Shown here: piece after piece, positions 5,766 to 10,377 of the stretch
Numbering within the stretch: the first letter of the stretch is position 1
How the letters are laid out: every line of letters starts with the position of its first letter
NCBI GenBank assembly: GCA_937896265.1
Contig: CALBMD010000405.1
Coordinates: 1 to 10,377, forward strand
Source of the DNA: an uncultured Pseudomonadota bacterium
GTDB lineage: Bacteria > Bdellovibrionota_B > Oligoflexia > Oligoflexales > Bog-1112
Direction: 5' to 3'
Length of the DNA stretch: 10,377 nucleotides
Made by a program: the position numbers and the translations under genes
Notes under the pieces: generated by a model
The model's input: the letters and a program-made list of their open reading frames with translations, nothing else
What the model was told of the DNA's origin: nothing
The model's database searches: none

Positions 5766-6863
5766 TTATTTTTTCGTCCGCAAGCCACCTTGAGATTTCT
5801 CAATGATAGCCATGAGTTCGGAAACATCTGGAGAAAGCGCCTCTGCTGTTTGTAGGGCAATTTGCCTTGATAAGACAAGACTAACCAAAGACTGATTCAT
5901 CGTCACCATACCTGAATTTTCTTGTCCCATTTGAATAGCTGAATAGATTTGATGCACTTTATCTTCTCGAATCATATTGCGGATAGCGCCATTTGGTATC
6001 ATGATTTCATAGCAAGCTCGCCGCGAGCCTTTTACTGTCCGCACAAGAAGTTGTGACATAACTCCAACGAGACTAAATGATAATTGCGTTTTAATTTGTG
6101 CTTGCTGATCAGCAGGAAACACATCGATAATTCTGTTAATTGTCGCCACACTGGAATTTGTGTGCATGGTAGCAAACACCAAGTGCCCAGTTTCTGCAGC
6201 CGATAGAGCCATCGAAATGGTTTCTAAGTCGCGTAATTCGCCGACTAAAATGACATCAGGATCTTGCCTTAAGCAAGCTCTTAAAGCTGTTTGAAAGCTT
6301 TTCGTATCTGCCCCTAGTTCTCTTTGATTAACTAAGGAATTTTTATGTGAATGAACAAATTCTATCGGATCTTCAATGGTAACAATGTGTTTAGCATAGT
6401 TAGTATTAATATAATCAATCATAGCAGCCAGAGCTGTTGATTTTCCTGACCCTGTTGGTCCGGTAACAAGCACCAGACCGCGGCTTAAATTGCATAAATT
6501 AGCGATAGCAGCAGGGAGTTCTAAATCAGCAATCGTCGGGATCTTTGTTGGAATTATGCGAAAAACACCACTAACCCGGCTTCTTTGAATAAAGACATTC
6601 CCACGAAATCGACACAATCCCTTAATACCAAAAGAAAAATCAATCTCATGTGTCTTTTTAAATACTGCTCTTTGCTCTTCATTTAACACGCTAAGACAAA
6701 GTTCCGCTGATTGCGTATCTGTTAAAATAGGCAGATCAAGCGACACAAGATCACCATTGATCCTAAGCCGAGGCGGTGAATTAACACTAATATGCAAATC
6801 AGAGCCTTTTTTCTCAATAAGGGCATTAAGTAATTGCGGCATAGAATAGGTTAATTCACTCAA
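5766..6863 (-). CDS. pilT: Type IV pilus retraction ATPase PilT
   Basis: PilT is a hexameric cytoplasmic ATPase that powers pilus retraction. At 365 residues it is close to the usual 345-380. The N-terminal PAS-like part holds SDLHIS (21-26). The core has Walker A GPTGSGKS (135-142), the Asp box TIEDPIEF (162-169), the Walker B region DPDVILVGELRD (201-212) with Glu209, and the His box TGHLVFATMHT (225-235). The C-terminal PilT-specific motif AIRNMIRE (293-300) separates it from PilB/GspE, and there are no zinc cysteines. The open frame begins with TTG at 6861-6863. The AAAGG upstream is about 11 nt away, which is long, and an in-frame ATG at Met8 (base 6842) would give the more usual MPQLLNALIEKKGSDLHIS, so the start is open. 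It lies 21 bp after pilB. PilU is an alternative name that cannot be excluded from sequence alone, but the single copy next to pilB favours PilT. Confidence 0.95.
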   Translation of the reverse strand: MSELTYSMPQLLNALIEKKGSDLHISVNSPPRLRINGDLVSLDLPILTDTQSAELCLSVLNEEQRAVFKKTHEIDFSFGIKGLCRFRGNVFIQRSRVSGVFRIIPTKIPTIADLELPAAIANLCNLSRGLVLVTGPTGSGKSTALAAMIDYINTNYAKHIVTIEDPIEFVHSHKNSLVNQRELGADTKSFQTALRACLRQDPDVILVGELRDLETISMALSAAETGHLVFATMHTNSSVATINRIIDVFPADQQAQIKTQLSFSLVGVMSQLLVRTVKGSRRACYEIMIPNGAIRNMIREDKVHQIYSAIQMGQENSGMVTMNQSLVSLVLSRQIALQTAEALSPDVSELMAIIEKSQGGLRTKK

Positions 6864-6884
6864 GGTTAAAAAGACCTTTCAAAT

Positions 6885-8594
6885 TTAAGCAGCTGATTTA
6901 TCTTTTTTGTCATCAAGATCATTAGCTGTAACTCGAATAACCTCCTGAGGAGTAATAATTCCTTGCATCATTTTAGTTAAGGCTGCTTGCCTAAGCGTCC
7001 TCATACCACAGCTCATAGCTACCCTTTTAATGTCAATAGCTGCTTCTCCATTTAAAATCGATCTTTTCACCGGCTCTTTTAGAATCAACACTTCATGCAC
7101 AGCAATACGGCCTCGCGAGCCACTATCACTGCAATGCGCACAACCTTTGCCTTTATAGATCTTAATTTTGCCCAAATAAGCTTCTGGAACGCCCATCTTC
7201 AGCAGAAAATCATCTGTAACCTCTGAATCGATCATTTTGCAACGATCACAAATCTTACGCACCAGCCTTTGCGCTGTTACACAATGTAAGGCCGCTACCA
7301 AATTGTAGCCAGCAACACCCATATTTATCAGGCGGGAAATAGTATCTGCGGCGCTATTTGTATGAAGTGTTGACAAAACAAGGTGACCGGTTAAAGAAGC
7401 CTTGATAGCAATCTCTGCTGTCTCTAAGTCTCTGATCTCGCCAACCATGATGATATCAGGATCTTGGCGCAAAAAAGCACGTAAAGATGCAGCAAAATCC
7501 AACCCTATTTCCGATTTCATTTGCACCTGGTTAATCCCAGGGAGATTATATTCCACAGGATCCTCGGCCGTCATAACATTGGTATCTTCTTTATTTAACT
7601 CTTGCAAAGCTGAATAAAGAGTTGTTGTTTTACCTGAACCTGTTGGGCCTGTTACCAAGATCATGCCATGAGGAGAGCCAATAGCTATTTTGAAATCACT
7701 TAGTTGCTCTTTATCAAAACCAAGTTGTGTCATATCAACCTGAAGATTTGATTTATCAAGAATACGCATGACAATCTTTTCGCCATAAGACGAAGGAACA
7801 CTGCTAACACGAAAATCGACAGGTTTATTGCCTATCTTAATATTAATAGCACCGTCTTGAGGTAGGCGAGTCTCTGCGATATTAAGCCCAGCCATGATCT
7901 TTATACGCGAAATAAGAGGCGCTTTCGTCTGAACAGGCGGCCTTGCCACTTCAATCAAGGAACCATCAACACGAAATCTGATGCGTAGAAAATCTTCATA
8001 AGCTTCGATGTGAATATCTGAAGCTCCTTGCGCAGAGCATTGAACCATCAAATCATTAACAAATTTGATAACAGGCCCATCATCTTTATCAGAAAATGTA
8101 CCAATTACTTTTCGCGATTTAGTAATCGAATTAGTGGTGATATCTGATACCGGGCCAATTGTCGCCACATCTACTTTGCCATAGTATTTCTCAATAGCTG
8201 CATTAATTTTACTTTCACTAGCAAGAACAGCTTTAGCAAAGTAGCCAACTTTAAACCTAATGGCATCTATCATGACCAAATTTCTAGGGTCACTTGAAGC
8301 GATAACAATATTATTACCCGCCCGATCCAAAGGCAAAATCCTTAGGTGCTGAGCAAGTTCTCGCGGAATAAGATCGATGATCTTACGAGGAATCTCTACC
8401 TCATCAAGATCAACAATGCTTGTCTTATAAAATCTAGCAAAAATACCTAGAAGAATTTTTTCTGGAACAATATTTTGTTTTTCAATCGCAGCAAAAAGCG
8501 AAATAGTTTGATTCTTAGCTATTTCTAAAGCGTCAACGAAAGCTGTCTTTGAAAGACCACCTTCTTTTTCAAGAATTTTTTGTAGGCGTTCCAT
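6885..8594 (-). CDS. pilB: Type IV pilus assembly (extension) ATPase PilB
   Basis: PilB is the hexameric ATPase that drives pilin polymerisation. The 569 residues match the family (about 560-575). An N-terminal GspE_N/MshEN-like region (about 1-140) is followed by GPVIKFVNDLMVQCSAQGASDIHIE (173-197). Then come Walker A GPTGSGKT (316-323), the Asp box TAEDPVEY (342-349), the Walker B region DPDIIMVGEIRD (378-389) with Glu386, and the His box TGHLVLSTLHT (402-412). The PilB/GspE zinc site is complete as two CxxC pairs (Cys449, Cys452, Cys485, Cys488). The tail is charged and lysine-rich (DLDDKKDKSAA). The ATG is directly preceded by GAGG, which is too close; the GTGG a few bases further up is better placed but weak. 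It is the first of three pilus genes, 75 bp after the upstream stop, the widest gap in this run and the likeliest place for an extra promoter. Confidence 0.95.
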   Translation of the reverse strand: MERLQKILEKEGGLSKTAFVDALEIAKNQTISLFAAIEKQNIVPEKILLGIFARFYKTSIVDLDEVEIPRKIIDLIPRELAQHLRILPLDRAGNNIVIASSDPRNLVMIDAIRFKVGYFAKAVLASESKINAAIEKYYGKVDVATIGPVSDITTNSITKSRKVIGTFSDKDDGPVIKFVNDLMVQCSAQGASDIHIEAYEDFLRIRFRVDGSLIEVARPPVQTKAPLISRIKIMAGLNIAETRLPQDGAINIKIGNKPVDFRVSSVPSSYGEKIVMRILDKSNLQVDMTQLGFDKEQLSDFKIAIGSPHGMILVTGPTGSGKTTTLYSALQELNKEDTNVMTAEDPVEYNLPGINQVQMKSEIGLDFAASLRAFLRQDPDIIMVGEIRDLETAEIAIKASLTGHLVLSTLHTNSAADTISRLINMGVAGYNLVAALHCVTAQRLVRKICDRCKMIDSEVTDDFLLKMGVPEAYLGKIKIYKGKGCAHCSDSGSRGRIAVHEVLILKEPVKRSILNGEAAIDIKRVAMSCGMRTLRQAALTKMMQGIITPQEVIRVTANDLDDKKDKSAA

Positions 8595-8673
8595 CCTCTA
8601 CCACTTTAGATAAGCAGATTCTATGGATGGATCGGCAAAATTAACTTTTTTTTGAGGGCGCTAGCAAGGCTAG
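8595..8673 (-). other. pilB upstream gap with small palindrome and A8 run
   Basis: On the minus strand a perfect CTAGC-CTT-GCTAG palindrome (8661-8673) overlaps the TAG stop of the upstream gene. It is followed by CGCCCTC and then eight A's (8646-8653 on the plus strand as T's). The rest is AT-rich with a TAGAAT that could be a -10 box, but I find no good -35 at the right distance and no clear sigma-54 GG-N10-GC pair. The hairpin is short and lacks a T-run in the transcribed sense, so it is not an intrinsic terminator. Confidence 0.3.
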
Positions 8674-9470
8674 GGACCTAAGGTAAGATTTTGGTAAACT
8701 TTTCGGATGTCAATCTTAGGCAACCGCTTGGCGGCGATATGGCTTTTGGCCAAAAAACTAAGTAAAGCCATCTTTGTTTCTCTACATTGAAAAGCCTTTT
8801 TTGCTTTTTTTTCAATGATTTTAAAAACCTCTTTGGGATGAATAATTAGCCCCATAGAAAGCTTAAAGGAACCATCAATCTCAAAGACAAAGCCCTGGAG
8901 GCAAGAACCTTTCACCAAAGCAGAAAAATAGCGATCATTTTCAGATTTTACTTCAATTTTTCTCTTCTCGGCCAAATCCTGCATTACCAAAAGTTCATTT
9001 GTCCTTTTTAGGACGCGGAAAACAGAATGCCTAAATTTTGACAAATCTTCAATTTGAGCACGTATCGCAGTATTGATAAGGCCGCCTGTTACAAGCTCTG
9101 ACTCCATAAAAAGTTGATAAGGAGTGGCATTTTGCGCTCCTTTAAACCCTCTTTCAAAACAGAAATAATCAAGAAAATAGCTGGTCCATTGATGATAAAT
9201 AGGGTCATCATAGAAGACCTTAGTAGTAAAAGTTACAAACTCTTCTTGCGCCTTGATGAATTCCTGATCACCGTTTGTTTTAGCTGTCCAAAAGACAATA
9301 GTCTCAAGAAGCTCATCAAGATGAGCCAGACCTTCTTTTTTCTGCAAGTTCTGGATGGGTGATAAAATGATATTATTTGAGCCCAGAGATATATCTGCAA
9401 AACTAGCAATTCTGCTCGGCTCTAAGTTGAGTTTCACTTTTTTAATATCTTGAGAAAGTGTTAATCGCAT
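8670..9470 (-). CDS. Conserved-looking protein of unknown function (266 aa) upstream of pilB
   Basis: I cannot assign a function. The product is soluble: no signal peptide, membrane helix, P-loop or metal-binding cluster is visible. Three parts can be told apart. An N-terminal segment (1-45) is poor in motifs. A helical middle (about 46-140) has an aromatic block, VFYDDPIYHQWTSYFLDYF, then CFERGF and TPYQLFMES. A C-terminal part (about 145-265) reads HSVFRVLKRTNELLVMQDLAEKRK, then FSALVKGSCLQGFVFEIDG, SMGLIIHPKE and a lysine-rich helix. The D/Y-F-L-D-Y-F-x-F-E/D-R block and the later LxDL and HP stretches remind me of uncharacterised proteins in myxobacteria and relatives; that is recollection, not a search. 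It starts 20 bp after the adenosyltransferase stop, with a weak CGGAA before ATG, and precedes pilB by 75 bp. Codon use looks like that of its neighbours. A link to pili is suggested only by position. Confidence 0.8.
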   Translation of the reverse strand: MRLTLSQDIKKVKLNLEPSRIASFADISLGSNNIILSPIQNLQKKEGLAHLDELLETIVFWTAKTNGDQEFIKAQEEFVTFTTKVFYDDPIYHQWTSYFLDYFCFERGFKGAQNATPYQLFMESELVTGGLINTAIRAQIEDLSKFRHSVFRVLKRTNELLVMQDLAEKRKIEVKSENDRYFSALVKGSCLQGFVFEIDGSFKLSMGLIIHPKEVFKIIEKKAKKAFQCRETKMALLSFLAKSHIAAKRLPKIDIRKVYQNLTLGP

Positions 9471-9490
9471 GAATTTCCGTATAAGAAGGG

Positions 9491-10060
9491 CTAATTGCCA
9501 TCAATTGTTGGTTGCCATATCATTTCTTTTGCCTTTAAGTTGAAACTAACAAATCTAGCGCCAGTAAACAACCAATCGCTTAAACGATTAACATAGGCTA
9601 GTGGTCCATCTTGCCACCCCTCAGCCTCAAAAAGGCTAATCATCCGGCGCTCAGCTCGCCTACAGATGGTCCGCGCCAGATGCAATTGTGAGTTTAAGAT
9701 ATTACCGCCTGGCAAAATAAAATTTTTAAGAGGTGGCAGCTTGGACGTCATTGCATCAATTTGTTGTTCTAAAAGGCCAAGTGCCTTGCCTTGTGAAAAA
9801 ACACTATCCTTGGTCGCTAGGCTAAGCTCAGCTCCCAGAGAGAACAAATCTCGCTGGACATGTTGGCATCTTTCACTTAACCAGCGAACTCCTTCATTTT
9901 TTACAGAAAAAAACTCTGCTTGATCGACAAAAAGAGCAATAGCTGCGTTTAGTTCATCAAAACTACCACAGCATTCAATCCTAAGATGTGACTTAGAAAC
10001 CCGAGCGGTACTGCCTAAACTTGTCTTGCCTGTATCGCCGGTTTTCGTATAGATTTTCAA
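9491..10060 (-). CDS. PduO-type cob(I)alamin adenosyltransferase
   Basis: The enzyme transfers the 5'-deoxyadenosyl group of ATP to cob(I)alamin, making adenosylcobalamin, and in many organisms hands it directly to methylmalonyl-CoA mutase. The 189 residues fit the family (about 180-200). The ATP-binding N-terminus KIYTKTGDTGKTSL (2-15) is present, as are RVSKSHLRIECCGSFDELNAAI (20-41), FILPGG (114-119), the active-site helix RTICRRAER (130-138, with Arg130, Arg134 and Glu137) and YVNRLSDWLF (156-165). The start is TTG at 10058-10060, confirmed by the family's MxIYTxTGD beginning. A GGGG at 10066-10069 (5-nt spacing) is a plausible ribosome binding site. It lies 21 bp after the IHF-like gene and 20 bp before the next gene, so it is probably cotranscribed with them. 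MeaB at the left edge belongs to the same pathway. It may be called cobO, pduO or mmaB depending on the annotator. Confidence 0.94.
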   Translation of the reverse strand: MKIYTKTGDTGKTSLGSTARVSKSHLRIECCGSFDELNAAIALFVDQAEFFSVKNEGVRWLSERCQHVQRDLFSLGAELSLATKDSVFSQGKALGLLEQQIDAMTSKLPPLKNFILPGGNILNSQLHLARTICRRAERRMISLFEAEGWQDGPLAYVNRLSDWLFTGARFVSFNLKAKEMIWQPTIDGN

Positions 10061-10081
10061 AAAAACCCCAATTTAATCTGC

Positions 10082-10377
10082 TTAATCTGCATTACTCCAG
10101 CTAGCATTGACCGATTCTCTTAATTTATCTGACGGGTGAAAGGTAACAACCCGACGCGCGGATATTTCTATTTTTTTCCCAGTGTGCGGATTACGTCCTG
10201 GCCGTGAACGCTTAATTTTAACAGCCCATTTGCCAAAACCGCTAATTTTGACATCCTGACCTTCCTCAAGTTTAAGTTTGACTTCCTCAAGGATGATCTC
10301 AAGAATTTCTTTTGCCTCTTTGACTGGATAACCCACCTTATCGCGAATCATCTCAATTAGAACATCTTTTGTCAAAG
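10082..10377 (-). CDS. HU/IHF-family DNA-binding protein, IHF-alpha-like (5' end outside window)
   Basis: This is a small DNA-bending protein of the HU/IHF family that acts as a dimer in nucleoid architecture. The sequence has the family layout: TKDVLIEMIRDKVG, a helical EAKEILEIILEEVKLKLEEG, the SGFGKW turn and the beta-arm motif RPGRNPHTGKKIEISARRVVTFHPS. The GRNPxTGxxIxIxARRVVTFxPxxxL form and the intercalating proline in RPGRNP point to the IHF-alpha branch rather than HU. The first visible codon that could start is TTG (10373-10375). The frame is still open at the edge, and the next codon outward ends in CT, so an MALTK-type beginning, common in IHF-alpha, with its ATG just outside the window, is more likely. 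The stop is 21 bp before the adenosyltransferase start. Confidence 0.92.
   Translation of the reverse strand, partial: LTKDVLIEMIRDKVGYPVKEAKEILEIILEEVKLKLEEGQDVKISGFGKWAVKIKRSRPGRNPHTGKKIEISARRVVTFHPSDKLRESVNASWSNAD

Noticed and set aside
4483..8594. Reading the pil cluster as type II secretion genes (gspE, gspF)
   Set aside because: The middle gene is a clear PilT with AIRNMIRE, which type II systems lack, and no gspC, D or G-K genes are present.
8661..8673. CTAGC-AAG-GCTAG palindrome as an intrinsic terminator of the minus-strand gene before pilB
   Set aside because: The stem has only 5 bp and in the direction of transcription it is followed by an A-run, not a T-run. On the plus strand the T-run lies before the hairpin and no plus-strand gene ends there.

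Overview
This 10.4 kb stretch is a densely packed chromosomal segment of a Gram-negative bacterium with moderately low G+C. The Gram-negative call rests on two lipopolysaccharide inner-core enzymes (KdsA and a GmhB-type phosphatase), a type IV pilus motor cluster, SecG, and an exported multiheme cytochrome c. The mix of pilB-pilT-pilC order, a c554-type cytochrome fused to a metallophosphatase-like domain, MeaB and a PduO-type adenosyltransferase fits the former Deltaproteobacteria (Bdellovibrionota, SAR324, Myxococcota, Desulfobacterota and relatives). That placement is inference; there is no rRNA or other marker here to settle it.

Layout. Bases 1-533 hold the C-terminal half of a MeaB/ArgK GTPase on the plus strand. 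Its end overlaps the end of kdsA (minus strand, to 1299). A short divergent promoter region (about 1300-1384) separates kdsA from a plus-strand unit of tRNA-Phe(GAA), secG and tRNA-Leu(GAG). This unit converges on a minus-strand gmhB-like gene (1958-3010) that carries an unusual, apparently degenerate nucleotidyltransferase domain at its N-terminus. Divergent from it runs a plus-strand gene for an exported tetraheme cytochrome with a degenerate metallophosphatase-like N-terminal half (3098-4462). From 4483 to the right edge everything lies on the minus strand and reads, in order of transcription: IHF/HU-family DNA-binding protein (5' end cut by the window), PduO-type cob(I)alamin adenosyltransferase, a protein of unknown function, pilB, pilT and pilC. 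The gaps are 14-21 bp, apart from 75 bp before pilB.

How the genes fit together. MeaB and the PduO-type adenosyltransferase both serve adenosylcobalamin-dependent methylmalonyl-CoA mutase, which suggests the cell has that enzyme elsewhere. KdsA and GmhB make precursors of Kdo and heptose for the LPS inner core. PilB, PilT and PilC are the extension ATPase, retraction ATPase and inner-membrane platform of a retractable type IV pilus. SecG belongs to the SecYEG translocon, and its pairing with tRNA-Leu(GAG) matches the secG-leuU arrangement known from E. coli.

No mobile element, CRISPR array, prophage or defence island is visible, and I see no clear candidate for a wholly new system. The points most worth a second look are the two proteins that join a working domain to a seemingly dead catalytic domain (gmhB-like at 1958-3010 and the cytochrome at 3098-4462) and the unassigned protein upstream of pilB (8670-9470).
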